Assembly (NCBI RefSeq): GCF_000719475.1
Contig: NZ_JOGO01000006.1
Location: 62,001-126,000, forward strand
DNA: 64,000 nucleotides
Reading direction: 5' to 3'
Source: Streptomyces sp. NRRL F-5630
Lineage (GTDB): Bacteria > Actinomycetota > Actinomycetes > Streptomycetales > Streptomycetaceae
How positions within the stretch are numbered: position 1 is the stretch's first letter; the number at the start of each line of letters is the position of its first letter. The notes beneath the pieces were generated by a model that was given only the letters and a program-made list of their open reading frames with translations, did no database searches and was not told the DNA's origin. Below, one piece after another: positions 42,943 through 52,161 of this stretch. The translations under genes and the position numbers were made by a program.

Positions 42943-43392
42943 GTGGTTGACCAACAACACACAAGCGGCCGTCGGTTGTCCCCGGCCCCCATGCAGGCGC
43001 GCCGCGTCTCCGCCGCGGTCGTCGACGCCCTCGTGGCCCTGGTCTGCGGCCTCGCGGCCGGGGTGGCGGCAGGCGTGGAGGTGGTCGACGGGGTCGCGGA
43101 GCTGCGCCCCGGCTCCCCTGCCGTATGGGGGACCGCACTCGCTACGGCCTTGGCACTCTCCTTCCTGAACCACGTCCTGCTCACCTTCGCGGTCCGCGCC
43201 AGCCTCGGGAAGCTCGTGACCGGCCTGCGCGTGGTCCGCGCGAGCGACGGGCGCCGCCCCGGCTTCCTCCGCCTCATCGGCCGCTGGCTCTTCGGCTTCT
43301 ACTGGATGATCGTCTTCGTCCCCCTCCACGTCGCGGCGGACAGCAGCGTGGAACAACAGGACGCCGTGGCCCTGCGCACGATCCGACGCTGA
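42943..43392 (+). CDS. RDD-family membrane protein
   Basis: 149 residues from GTG. Membrane segments RRVSAAVVDALVALVCGLAA (starting with the R-x-x-A-x-x-x-D RDD signature), TALATALALSFLNHVLL and RWLFGFYWMIVFVPLHVAA, with the conserved SLGKLVTGLRVVRASDGRRP loop. Last gene of the WXG module, 12 bp after the WXG gene, so probably its membrane partner. Confidence 0.85.
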   Translation: MVDQQHTSGRRLSPAPMQARRVSAAVVDALVALVCGLAAGVAAGVEVVDGVAELRPGSPAVWGTALATALALSFLNHVLLTFAVRASLGKLVTGLRVVRASDGRRPGFLRLIGRWLFGFYWMIVFVPLHVAADSSVEQQDAVALRTIRR

Positions 43393-43815
43393 CCACCCAC
43401 CGGCGCCCGGCGCGTGGCGTCCGCCAGAGCCGGGCTCCGGCTCCGGCAGCGTCGCTCGTCGCTCCCGGCCCCGGCGGGCCGAGCGCCGCGCCCCGGGCCC
43501 CGGCGGGTCGAGTGCCGCGCCCCGCCCCCGGCGAGTCGAGCGCCGGTCCCCGGGCCCCGGACGGCGCGCTCGGCGCAGCACTCCACGCGCGGCGGCGCAC
43601 CGCCGGTCGGCCGGGGTGTCTCGCTCCGCGGTGAACAAGCGGCCGACGGGGCGCCACGTCCGCGCCAAGCTCCGGCGGCCCCGCGGACGCGCCAGGAGCC
43701 GGAGCCGGAAGGGAGCGCGGGGCCTTTCCTGAAGGCATCCGCCCGGTCGTCGGTTCGCTCCCCCTCGGCCCCCGGCTCTCTCGTCCGGCCCCGTGCCTCT
43801 CGTCGCCGCTGCGCG
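43393..43815. repeat. Non-coding gap with tandem GC repeats
   Basis: 423 bases, convergent. Between 43468 and 43560 there are three imperfect 30-bp units with the theme CCCCGGCGGGTCGAGTGCCG. No gene and no clean terminator was found. Confidence 0.5.
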
Positions 43816-44199
43816 TCACCCCCCGCTCGTCGGCGCGGGGCCGAGGGCGAAGGACTGGCGGACCAGGGCGAGGAGTTCCTCTTCCGAGACGCCGAGGCGG
43901 CGGGCCTCGGCGGCGAGTTCGGTGACGCGGGCGAGGAGACCGGCGCGGAAGCGGGCGCCTTCCATTTCCACGACGACGGCCCCGCGGCCTCTGCGCAGTT
44001 CGATCAGCCCCTCGTCCCGCAGCCGTTGGTAGCCCCGGAGCACGGTGTGCACGTTGACGTCGAGGGAGTCGGCCAGCGCTCGCGCCGCCGGGAGCCGCTC
44101 GCCCGCGGTGAGAGAGCCCTCCGCGAGGGCCGCGCGGACCGAGGCCGCGATCTGCTCGCCGAGCGGGACCGGTGAGGAGGGGTCGGTTCGGAAGAGCAT
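43816..44199 (-). CDS. GntR-family regulator (YtrA type)
   Basis: 127 residues from MLFRTDPSSPVPLGEQIAAS; the ATG overlaps the stop of the membrane gene upstream (TGATG). Winged HTH of GntR: GERLPAARALADSLDVNVHT, VLRGYQRLRDEGLIELRRGR. Only a short helical tail follows, as in the YtrA subfamily that controls neighbouring membrane genes. A perfect palindrome upstream of the operon is the likely operator. Confidence 0.92.
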   Translation of the reverse strand: MLFRTDPSSPVPLGEQIAASVRAALAEGSLTAGERLPAARALADSLDVNVHTVLRGYQRLRDEGLIELRRGRGAVVVEMEGARFRAGLLARVTELAAEARRLGVSEEELLALVRQSFALGPAPTSGG

Positions 44200-45272
44200 C
44201 AGCCGCCGCCTGGTCGTGGGGAGCCGTCCCCGTCCGCAGCGAGAGTGTTGAGGAGTGCCGCCGCCGTACGGGCGTCCCGTGTCGTCACGGCGAAGTCCCG
44301 GCCGTCGTCCCTGCGCACCACGAGCGCCTCGCCAGAGCGCAGGATGACTCCCGTCCCCCGTGGGCTCACCCGGTATCCCCAGCCGCCCCACTCCAGGGCC
44401 CTCACATGCTGTGCGCGGGCCGTGGCGACCTGATCGAGGGCGATACGGGTACGGGGCCAGGGGAGGTAGCCGGCGGCGACGGTGAGACCGTGCCGGTCGA
44501 CGGTGACGCGCACCGTGCTCAGGGCGAAGGTCAGCAGCCCCGCGAGCAGGAGCGGCAGCCCCGCGCCGACAAGTCCGGCGGCGAGCAGCCCAGTACCGAG
44601 CAGGAATGCGCCAGCGCCGATCCCGGTGAGCACCGCCGAGGTGTTGTGCGCCGACCAGCCGGCCCGCTCCCCGGGGCGCAGCGTCAGCCGCTCAGCGGCG
44701 CCGGGCAACGAACCGGGCTCCGGCCCGCGCCAGGCCGGGGGCATCAGACGCCGCACCAGCGTCCCCACCGCGGCGGCCAGGAGGGCGGCGCCCAGCCCCG
44801 CCACCAAGTGCACCCAGGACAGCCGGACTTCCTTCCCGTCAGCGACCGCGTGCGCGTTCACGACGAGCACCGCGCTCAGCAGGTAGCCGAGCAGCCCCGC
44901 GGTTCCCCAACCCGTCGCCGTCCACGCGCTCCGGAGGGCAAGGCTCGCGCCGGGGAGGGCGGTGCCGAGACCGAAGAGGAGCGCGAGGCCGCCGAACAGG
45001 GCGAGGCACACCCATGGATAGCTGCTCGTGGCGCCCCAGTCGTCGGCCGTGCCACCGCCGGAGAAGTGAGTGGCGATGCGGTCGCCGAGCCGGTCCCGCG
45101 TCCCCGAGAACAACGTGAGGGTGAGGGCGAGCCCGAGGACGAACGGTGCCGCTTCGAGCAGCACGCCCGGCCACCGGGCGCCTCCGCGACCGGTCCTCGT
45201 CCCGCTGCCCGTACCCGGCGGCCCGCCTGTCCCATCCCTGTCCGGCCCCTTGGCCTCGTATGCCCCGTACAC
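44199..45272 (-). CDS. DUF1648-domain membrane protein
   Basis: 357 residues from GTG (VYGAYEAKGPD) behind AAAGGAG. The DUF1648 start is APFVLGLALTLTLFSGTRDR followed by IATHFSGGGTADDWG. At least six membrane segments follow and a soluble C-terminal strand region (LTVAAGYLPWPRTRIALDQV). Coupled to the GntR gene by a one-base stop/start overlap; the pair looks like a Ytr-like envelope-stress unit. Confidence 0.85.
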   Translation of the reverse strand: MYGAYEAKGPDRDGTGGPPGTGSGTRTGRGGARWPGVLLEAAPFVLGLALTLTLFSGTRDRLGDRIATHFSGGGTADDWGATSSYPWVCLALFGGLALLFGLGTALPGASLALRSAWTATGWGTAGLLGYLLSAVLVVNAHAVADGKEVRLSWVHLVAGLGAALLAAAVGTLVRRLMPPAWRGPEPGSLPGAAERLTLRPGERAGWSAHNTSAVLTGIGAGAFLLGTGLLAAGLVGAGLPLLLAGLLTFALSTVRVTVDRHGLTVAAGYLPWPRTRIALDQVATARAQHVRALEWGGWGYRVSPRGTGVILRSGEALVVRRDDGRDFAVTTRDARTAAALLNTLAADGDGSPRPGGG

Positions 45273-45328
45273 CGTCACTCCTTTCGTGCCGTACCGCAGG
45301 CGCCTTGCGCGCCTCCCCGTCGTACGAC

Positions 45329-45351
45329 TTGTTCGCAATCTATGCGAACAA
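45329..45351. promoter_or_regulatory. 23-bp palindromic operator of the DUF1648-gntR operon
   Basis: Arms TTGTTCGCA (45329-45337) and TGCGAACAA (45343-45351) are perfectly complementary around ATCTA, 57 bp upstream of the operon start. Symmetry and spacing suit a GntR/YtrA dimer, so autoregulation is inferred. Confidence 0.7.
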
Positions 45352-45614
45352 CTGACGAGGTACTTCCCGCCGAACAGCCCTTCGAACCCTGACGCGCGAA
45401 AAAACTCGCCCGAGATACGGAACGCATCCCTCCGCATCTCGCACGGATCTTTTTCACGGGCCGGGAACTCGCCCCGTCCGGCGGCCGTTGGACCGGACAC
45501 ACGAACACACACAGACACACATGGCGCACTCGCGGACAAGTGGCGTGAACAGGCCGGATCCCACTGGCCGACAGGCCACCGACGGGGTGCGCGGAAGCAG
45601 AAGGGGGTCTTCTC

Positions 45615-45848
45615 ATGGCGGGTTTTCTCGACCGGGCGAAGGAACAGGCGCAGCGCGGCCTCGCGCAGGGCAAGCAGAAGTACGACGACGTGCAGACCCA
45701 GCGCGCGGGGAGCGAGTTGCTGAAGAAGCTCGGCGCCGCGTACTACGCGGAACGCCGGGGCAGCGGTGACCCGGCGGCCACGCAGCGCGCCCTGGAGGCC
45801 GTGGAGTCCCACATAGCCACGCACGGCGACGGTTTCCTGCCCCGCTGA
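45615..45848 (+). CDS. Small conserved actinobacterial protein
   Basis: 77 residues: MAGFLDRAKEQAQRGLAQGK, then LLKKLGAAYYAERRGSGDPA. A helical, Gln/Lys-rich N-terminus and compact C-terminal helix; no catalytic motif. Conserved in Streptomyces as far as I recall, function unknown. AGAAGGGGG lies before the ATG. The leader contains a CACACA-rich stretch (about 45497-45522). Confidence 0.8.
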   Translation: MAGFLDRAKEQAQRGLAQGKQKYDDVQTQRAGSELLKKLGAAYYAERRGSGDPAATQRALEAVESHIATHGDGFLPR

Positions 45849-45911
45849 GCCGGGGCGGGCCCCGCACGACCCGTCCGCACACGCGAGCGATTCGGGGACG
45901 ACAATGGGGCG

Positions 45912-46883
45912 ATGCCGTCCGCAGTCTTCCCCGGCGCCTCGCAGCCGGAGTCTCCCGCCCCGCTCGTCGAGCGGCTGGGCTCACCCGCCCTGCCCTCCCC
46001 CTTGCAGGAGGTCGTGGACGCGCCCTTCGCCCGCCGGGGAGTGCGTCTCTTCCTGAAGCGGGACGATCTCGTGCACCCGGAGATCGCCGGGAACAAATGG
46101 CGCAAACTGGTCCCGTCTCTCGCGGGGCTGGCCCCTGGGCAGACGCTCGTGACCTTCGGCGGAGCCTGGTCCAGCCACCTGCGAGCCACGGCCGCCGCGG
46201 GGCGGCTGCTCGGAGTGCCCACGGTGGGTCTGGTGCGGGGCGACGAGCTGGCCACGCGGCCGCTCAACCCGGCGCTGGAGCGCTGTCACGCGGACGGCAT
46301 GCGCCTCCACTTCGTGGACCGCTCCCGGTACCGGAGCAAACGGGACCCGGAGACGTTGCGCTCCCTGCTGCGCGAAGCCGGTGCCGTTCGCCCCTACCTC
46401 ATACCGGAGGGCGGGAGCAGCCCGGCGGCCGTACGCGGGTGCGCCGAGCTGGGGAGGGAGCTGCGGGGGCGGGCCGACGTGGTCGCGCTCGCCTGCGGCA
46501 CCGGGGGAACGCTGGCGGGCCTCGCGGCCGGGCTGGAGCCGGGAAGCCGGGCGCTGGGCATCCCGGTGGTGAAGGGCGGCTTCCTCGCGGACGAGGTGCG
46601 CTCGCTGCACTCCGCGGCCTTCGGCTCCGCCGTGGGCTCCTGGTCCCTGGACGAGCGCTTTCACGCGGGGGGCTACGGCCGCCTGCCAGCCGCACTCGAC
46701 CGCTTCGCCCTGGACTTCGAGGACCGCCACGGACTCCCGGTGGAGCGCCTCTACGTCGCCAAGCTCCTCCACGCCCTCACGCGCCTCGCCGAGGAGGACG
46801 CGTTTCCCCCGGGCACCCGCGTGGCAGCCGTGATCACGGGCGCGCCGGGGCCGGGACTCAGCTCCGGCCTGCGCACCGGCTGA
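45912..46883 (+). CDS. PLP-dependent ACC deaminase / D-cysteine desulfhydrase-like enzyme
   Basis: 323 residues. The PLP lysine is Lys62 in IAGNKWRKL, the phosphate-binding loop is ACGTGGTLAGLAAG, and FGGAWSSHLRATAAAGRLLG is the substrate region of the fold-type II family. It should act on 1-aminocyclopropane-1-carboxylate or D-cysteine-like amino acids; the exact substrate is not fixed by visible residues. Monocistronic. Confidence 0.88.
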   Translation: MPSAVFPGASQPESPAPLVERLGSPALPSPLQEVVDAPFARRGVRLFLKRDDLVHPEIAGNKWRKLVPSLAGLAPGQTLVTFGGAWSSHLRATAAAGRLLGVPTVGLVRGDELATRPLNPALERCHADGMRLHFVDRSRYRSKRDPETLRSLLREAGAVRPYLIPEGGSSPAAVRGCAELGRELRGRADVVALACGTGGTLAGLAAGLEPGSRALGIPVVKGGFLADEVRSLHSAAFGSAVGSWSLDERFHAGGYGRLPAALDRFALDFEDRHGLPVERLYVAKLLHALTRLAEEDAFPPGTRVAAVITGAPGPGLSSGLRTG

Positions 46884-47344
46884 GGGCCGCGAGCGGACGC
46901 GAGGCGCGCGGCCATCCGTGAGGCGCGCGGCCGTCCGCGAACCGCCGGGGTCTGGGGCAGCCGTGTGCGCCGACCACAGGCGGGGGCGCAGTCGTGCGCG
47001 AGGCAGCGGCGGCGTGCAGCCGTGCGGGAGCCGGGGACGCGTGGACCTCGCGCCGAGCCGTGACCGGACGGCCGGGCAGGGCGTGTCCCTACTGGGGCCC
47101 GGTGGGCAGTGCTCCGCCAGGGGTCGAAGGCGTGCGCTTGAGGCTCGGGCAGCGCTGCCGCACCGCGAACCGCGCGGCGGCGGCCTCGCTCCCCCGCTGC
47201 CGCACAGGCGCGCCGCTCCGCACTGCCTCCCGGGGGCCCGCTCCCCGGCGACCGCTGAACCTGCCGCCGGATGCAAGCCCCACCCCAGCACAGCAGCGCT
47301 GTCCGCAACTCGCCCGGCCCGGCTACCGCGCCCCCCACGCCCCG
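46884..47344. other. Convergent gap after the deaminase-like gene
   Basis: 461 bases, no convincing gene. It opens with a direct repeat of GAGGCGCGCGGCC(A/G)TCCG (about 46900 and 46920). No clear hairpin with T-run. Confidence 0.5.
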
Positions 47345-48943
47345 TCAGTCCCCGGCCTCCTCGCGGTATGCCGCCGCCTCCTCCAAGTCCAGCCGGCGCA
47401 GGAGGGTGCGGAGCATCTCGTCGTCGATGCGGCGGTGGTCGCGGAGTTCGACGAAGACGGCTCGTTCGGCGCCGATCATCTCGCGGGAGAGCCGACGGTA
47501 GGTGTCGTCGGCGGACTCGCCCTCGTCGTTGACGGCGCCCAAGCGCTCCCAAGGGGCGTTCCTGCGGCGTTCCAGGACGGTGCGCAGGCGGTCCAGGAGG
47601 GGGCCGGGGAGGGTGTTGCCCTCCTCGGCGAGGAGCGCTTCGAGGCGTTTCTCGGCGGCGGTGGACGCCTCGCTCTGGGCCTGCGCCTCGATGAGCGTGT
47701 CACGGCGGGTGTCGCGTGACGGGAGCCGGAGCAGCCGGATGATCGGCGGCAGCGAGACGCCCTGCACGACGAGCGTGCCGATGACGGTCGTGAAGGTGAG
47801 GAAGAGGATCAGGCTGCGGGCGGGGAAGTCCGAGCCGTCGTGGACGGTCACCGGGATGGAGAAGGCGATGGCGAGCGAGACGACACCCCGCATCCCCGCC
47901 CAGCCGATGACGAAGGGCCCCTTCCAGGTGGGTTCGGGTTCGCGGCGGCGCACGCGCGCGGAGAGGAAACGGGGCAGGTAGGTGGCCGGGTAGACCCAGA
48001 CGAAGCGGGTCGCCACGACGGCGAGGAAGAGGGCGAGCGCGTACCAGATGACGATCGGGCTGTCGTACTGACCGAGGTCTTCGAGAACGACGGGGAGTTG
48101 GAGACCGATGAGGGCGAAGACGGCGGACTCCAGGATGAAGGCGACCATCCGCCACACAGCGTCCTCCTGGAGCCGCGTGGCGAAGTCGACCTGCCAGGAA
48201 CGGTGGGCGAGGTACAGGGCGACGACGACCACTGCCAGCACGCCCGAGCCGCCGAACTTCTCGGCCACGGCGTAGGCGAAGAAGGGGGTGAGCAGGGACA
48301 GGCTGTTCTGGAGCAGCGCCTCCGTGAGGTGGGTGCGCAGCCAGTGCAGGGGGACCATCAGGACCAGGCCGACGGCGATGCCGCCGAAGGAGGCGAGCAG
48401 GAACTCGCCGATCCCCTCGCCCCAGCTCGCTCCCTCCCCGACCGCTGCGGCGACGGCGACCTTGTAGGCGGTGATCGCGGTGGCGTCGTTCACGAGGGAC
48501 TCGCCCTGGAGGATCGTCGTGATCCGGGCCGGCAGCCCCACCCTGCGGGCGACGGCGGTCGCGGCGACGGCGTCCGGCGGAGCGATCACGGCGCCGAGGA
48601 CGAGGGAGGCGGTGAGCGGGAGTTCGGGAACGAGGCGGTAGATGACGTAGCCGACGGCGAGGGTCGCGAAGAGCACGTACCCCACGGAGAGGAGGCCGAT
48701 GGCGCGGGCGTGCGCGCGCAGGCCGAGGTAGGAGCTGTCCGCGGCGGCGGTGTAGAGCAGCGGGGGCAGGAGGAGAGGCAGGACGATCTCGGGATCGAGG
48801 CTGTAGTCCGGGACGCCCGGCAGGTAGGAGACGGCGAGCCCCACCGTGACGATCAGCAGCGGGGCCGGGATCGGGGTGCGGCGCGCGGCTCCCGCCACGG
48901 CGGCGCTTCCGGCGACGAGGAGCAGCACGGGCAGGGCGTCCAT
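47345..48943 (-). CDS. Na+/H+ antiporter (CPA1/NhaP type)
   Basis: 532 residues from MDALPVLLLVAGSAAV. About twelve membrane segments to residue 400, with the ion-binding GAVIAPPDAVAATAVARRVG and GESLVNDATAITAYKVA motifs and a conserved GWAGMRGVVSLAIAFSIPV. The last 130 residues are a cytoplasmic helical domain (EAQAQSEASTAAEKRLEALL, DTYRRLSREMIGAERAVFVE). It exchanges Na+ or K+ for H+ at the plasma membrane; AAGGAG sits 13 bases before the ATG. Confidence 0.92.
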   Translation of the reverse strand: MDALPVLLLVAGSAAVAGAARRTPIPAPLLIVTVGLAVSYLPGVPDYSLDPEIVLPLLLPPLLYTAAADSSYLGLRAHARAIGLLSVGYVLFATLAVGYVIYRLVPELPLTASLVLGAVIAPPDAVAATAVARRVGLPARITTILQGESLVNDATAITAYKVAVAAAVGEGASWGEGIGEFLLASFGGIAVGLVLMVPLHWLRTHLTEALLQNSLSLLTPFFAYAVAEKFGGSGVLAVVVVALYLAHRSWQVDFATRLQEDAVWRMVAFILESAVFALIGLQLPVVLEDLGQYDSPIVIWYALALFLAVVATRFVWVYPATYLPRFLSARVRRREPEPTWKGPFVIGWAGMRGVVSLAIAFSIPVTVHDGSDFPARSLILFLTFTTVIGTLVVQGVSLPPIIRLLRLPSRDTRRDTLIEAQAQSEASTAAEKRLEALLAEEGNTLPGPLLDRLRTVLERRRNAPWERLGAVNDEGESADDTYRRLSREMIGAERAVFVELRDHRRIDDEMLRTLLRRLDLEEAAAYREEAGD

Positions 48944-49498
48944 GGGCGCGGGTTTCTCCTTGGGAGGGACGTGGGCGGCGGACGTACGGGCGGGCGGGCG
49001 GCGCGAGGTGGAGCACGACAGAGGTACGGAGTGGTGGACAGACGGGAAGGTTACGGGCGGGAACGGTACGGGCCGCGGGCGGGACGCCGGGCGCAGGAGG
49101 CGAGGCGCGCGTGTTCCGCACGGACGGGCGTGACCGACGTGCCCGGCGTCGGGACAGGCGCGGGCGTGCGGGGCCGACGAGGAGGGGAAGGGGACCGAAC
49201 GGGCGTGCGGGGTCGGGGCGGAGACCGAGCGGAGGGGCGAGGTCGGGGCGGACGGGGAGCGGCCAGGAGGCGCGGACAGACACCCGGGCGGGCGGGAACA
49301 GGGTGGGTGGCTTCCGGGGACGGGGCCGGTGGTGGAGCCGTGGCGGGCGGGGCGGACGGGTCTGTCGTAGTCTGACAATCTTGACCTCCCTGCCTCACTC
49401 CACGTAGGTGTCCGCGCGAAATGGCGGGTGTCACCGGGTGGGCGCGGGGGTGTCGGTGGCGTCCCGGCAGGGGCCGGGCGCCGGACGAGGAGCACGTG
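48944..49498. other. Divergent gap between antiporter and UBP zinc-finger gene
   Basis: 555 bases with very GC-rich, purine-biased sequence. A theme GGGCGTGCGGGG(C/T)CG(A/G) is repeated near 49165 and 49200. No gene accepted; promoters of both flanking genes should lie here. Confidence 0.4.
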
Positions 49499-49762
49499 GT
49501 GTTGAAGGACTGCCCCCACCTGCCCGGGCTGCCGGAGCCGGAGCCCGAGGCGTTGAGCGAGACCTGCCTCGAATGCCTGGCGGTGGGCAGCCACCCGGTG
49601 CAGCTGCGCAAGTGCCTCGTGTGCGGCCGGGTGAGTTGCTGCGATTCCTCCCCGTACCGGCACGCCACCGCGCACTTCGACGAGACGGGTCACGCGGTGA
49701 TGCGCTCGTTCGAGCCGGGCGAGGACTGGCGCTGGTGCTACGTGGACAACTCGCTCGTCTGA
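49499..49762 (+). CDS. UBP-type zinc-finger protein
   Basis: 87 residues from the second of two adjacent GTG codons, 7 bp after GGAG; a longer reading from 49421 is open but its first 25 residues are low-complexity. Zn-UBP pattern: KDCPHLPGLP, ETCLECLAVG, RKCLVCGRVSCCDSSPYRHA, HFDETGHAVMRSFEPGEDWR. In eukaryotes the fold binds ubiquitin C-termini; the actinobacterial role is unknown. Confidence 0.85.
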   Translation: MLKDCPHLPGLPEPEPEALSETCLECLAVGSHPVQLRKCLVCGRVSCCDSSPYRHATAHFDETGHAVMRSFEPGEDWRWCYVDNSLV

Positions 49763-50064
49763 ACCCCCGCCGCCCCCGCCCGGGGCCGCCCCAGGCCGAA
49801 GAGGTCTGAGCGCGACGGACCGGGGAAGGTTCGATGGGGCGGGGGTTGGGTACGTCACCCCGGCATCGCGTCGCGCGGATGGAGGGCGCCGCAACGCCCC
49901 ACCGATCGTGCCCACGGTTTTACGACGAGTGACGCGAGGGCCGGGGGTCCCCGGGACAGGGGGCCCGGGTGCGCGGTAGCGTCACGGCTGAACGACGAGG
50001 CATGCGATCCGGGGGTGCACACCCCTGGAGCCCCGAAAGAGCTTGTACCACCTTGGAGGTGAGG
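49763..50064 (+). promoter_or_regulatory. Upstream region of ushX-sigH with a candidate stress promoter
   Basis: 302 bases. GGTTCG (49828-49833) and GGGTAC (49848-49853), 14 bp apart, resemble the GTTT/GGGTAY promoter recognised by SigB-type stress sigma factors in Streptomyces, which would allow autoregulation. The -35 has one mismatch. Confidence 0.45.
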
Positions 50065-50478
50065 GTGTCCCCTATCGCAGGCGAGCCCGGGACCGAGGAC
50101 TTCGTGGAAGTCCGGCTGCCGGCTGCGGGTGCCTACCTGTCGGTGCTGCGGACGGCGACGGCCGGTCTCGCGGCGCGTTTGGACTTCACCCTCGACGAGA
50201 TCGAGGATCTGCGGATCGCGGTCGACGAGGCGTGCGCGATCCTGCTGCAGCAGGCGGTACGGGGCTCCGTGCTCCGCTGCGTGTTCCGGCTGATCGGTGA
50301 CGCGCTGGAGGTGATCGTCTCAGCGCCGACCACGGACGGACGGGCTCCGGAGCGGGACACCTTCGCGTGGACGGTGCTGTCCGCGCTCGCGGGGAAGGTG
50401 GAGTCGTCGGTGTCCGAGGACAAGACGGTGTCCATCTCCCTCTACAAGCAGCGCGGTGCCGGACCCGGTCCGGTCTGA
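50065..50478 (+). CDS. ushX: RsbW-like anti-sigma factor kinase
   Basis: 137 residues from GTG behind GGAGGTGA. HATPase_c_2 fold with N-box-like EIEDLRIAVDEACAILLQQA and a C-terminal strand TVSISLYKQRG. Located directly before the SigB-type sigma factor, as in the S. coelicolor ushX(prsH)-sigH pair. It should bind and silence SigH until stress. The glycine-rich ATP lid is short, as in many SigH anti-sigma factors. Confidence 0.87.
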   Translation: MSPIAGEPGTEDFVEVRLPAAGAYLSVLRTATAGLAARLDFTLDEIEDLRIAVDEACAILLQQAVRGSVLRCVFRLIGDALEVIVSAPTTDGRAPERDTFAWTVLSALAGKVESSVSEDKTVSISLYKQRGAGPGPV

Positions 50479-50497
50479 GAGGGACGGGGGCGGGCCG

Positions 50498-51766
50498 GTG
50501 CGTGAGAAGAAGCGGGACCCCGCCCGGGACCGTCCGCGTGAGGCCGACGCGGGCGGGACCGGGGCACCCACACCGGCCGGTCCCCCGCGGACCGGCCGGG
50601 CGCCGGGCCCGGCGGGCGGCTCCGGCGCAGAAGCGCCCGGGGCGGGCGACGGCGGACGGGGGAACGAGCGAGGGGGTCTTCCTGACCCCAGGGACGCGGT
50701 GGAGCGGGCGGGACGAATGAGCGAGCAGGAGCACCCGCAGGGGGAGCGCGAGCCGGCCGGCACGGGGCAGGCCCTGTCGTCGGCAGGGCAGCCGGTGCAC
50801 GAGGGGGAGCCGTCGGCGGTACGGGGCGAGGCTCCCGTAGGGCCCGTACGGAACGAAGCCGCCCCCGAGGACACCGGGCTGCACGAGCACACCCCGCCGG
50901 ACGACGAGGCCGCACCACACGAGGAGGCCGCGCCGCACGACGAGAGCGACGTTGCCGAGGAGGCCGTTCCCGGGCGGGCGGGGCACGCTCGTGTCCGCAG
51001 CGCGCGGGAGAACGAGGACCGCAACGAGGCGCGGGCACTCTTCGTACAGCTGCGGACGCTGGAGCCGGAGTCGGCCGCGTACGCGGAGCTGCGCAACCGG
51101 CTCGTACGGATGCACCTGCCGCTCGTGGAGCACCTCGCGCGGCGTTTCCGCAATCGCGGCGAACCGCTCGACGACCTGACGCAGGTCGCGACGATCGGTC
51201 TGATCAAGTCGGTGGACCGCTTCGACCCGGAGCGCGGCGTCGAGTTCTCCACGTACGCGACCCCGACCGTCGTCGGCGAGATCAAACGGCACTTCAGGGA
51301 CAAGGGCTGGGCGGTACGGGTACCGCGCCGGCTCCAGGAGCTGCGGCTCTCGCTCACCTCGGCGACGGCGGAGCTGTCGCAGCAGCACGGGCGTTCACCG
51401 ACGGTGCACGAGCTGGCGCAGCGGCTCTCCATCTCCGAGGAGGAGGTGCTGGAGGGACTGGAGTCCGCGAACGCCTACAGCACGCTCTCGCTCGACGTCC
51501 CCGACACCGACGACGAGTCGCCCGCGGTCGCCGACACGCTCGGCGCGGAGGACGAGGCGCTGGAGGGGGTCGAGTACCGGGAGTCGCTCAAGCCGCTCCT
51601 GGAGGACCTGCCGCCGCGCGAGAAGCGGATTCTGCTGCTGCGGTTCTTCGGGAACATGACGCAGTCGCAGATCGCGCAGGAGGTCGGCATCTCCCAGATG
51701 CACGTCTCGCGCCTCCTCGCCCGCACACTGGCCCAGCTCCGCGACAGGCTCCTCGTGGAGGAGTGA
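50498..51766 (+). CDS. sigH: SigB/SigF-family stress sigma factor SigH
   Basis: 422 residues from GTG 50498 (GAGAGGGACGGGGG upstream). GTG 50456, which overlaps ushX, and ATG 50717 (MSEQEHPQGE) are other in-frame starts; the S. coelicolor homologue is known in several sizes. The first 170 residues are disordered and acidic. Region 2 is RMHLPLVEHLARRFRNRGEP to VDRFDPERGVEFSTYATPTV, region 3 RHFRDKGWAVRVPRRLQELR, region 4 LPPREKRILLLRFFGNMTQS then QIAQEVGISQMHVSRLL. Directs osmotic or developmental stress transcription. Confidence 0.92.
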   Translation: MREKKRDPARDRPREADAGGTGAPTPAGPPRTGRAPGPAGGSGAEAPGAGDGGRGNERGGLPDPRDAVERAGRMSEQEHPQGEREPAGTGQALSSAGQPVHEGEPSAVRGEAPVGPVRNEAAPEDTGLHEHTPPDDEAAPHEEAAPHDESDVAEEAVPGRAGHARVRSARENEDRNEARALFVQLRTLEPESAAYAELRNRLVRMHLPLVEHLARRFRNRGEPLDDLTQVATIGLIKSVDRFDPERGVEFSTYATPTVVGEIKRHFRDKGWAVRVPRRLQELRLSLTSATAELSQQHGRSPTVHELAQRLSISEEEVLEGLESANAYSTLSLDVPDTDDESPAVADTLGAEDEALEGVEYRESLKPLLEDLPPREKRILLLRFFGNMTQSQIAQEVGISQMHVSRLLARTLAQLRDRLLVEE

Positions 51767-52161
51767 GAGGAGCGCCGCGCGACGGTACCGCCGAAGGCTC
51801 CGCGCCCGGCGCGCGGGGGCGCGAGCGAGGGAAGGGCAACTGTGGGGTGCCGTCGCCGCGGGGAGCGCTTGGCTGGGACGGCCCGGCGCTCGCGCGTGCC
51901 CGTGCCCAGCACGTTCTCCGTGGACAAGTCCTGAGCCGGTCGTCGTGCGCCACGGGGTGGGCGGGAGGCCGGTCAGGTCCGCACGGTGGCGGCCGGGGTG
52001 CCCCGCAGGGTGCCGTGCGGAGCCGACGGGTGGGGGCGACGCTCAGGTCGTCCCGTACGGCTGTTGCCAGGGCCTCGCAGGAAAGCCCACAGGCACCGTG
52101 CAGGCGGCGCTCCGGTAGGACGTCGTTGAGGACGGGGCGTCGCTCAGGACGCGGCGTTCGC
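51767..52161. other. Convergent gap after sigH
   Basis: 395 bases without a credible gene. At its right end a 17-bp unit CGCTCAGGACGCGGCGT is repeated at 52141 and 52159; the second copy forms the end of the leftward membrane protein gene, so the gene end is partly duplicated in its own 3' flank. Confidence 0.5.
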
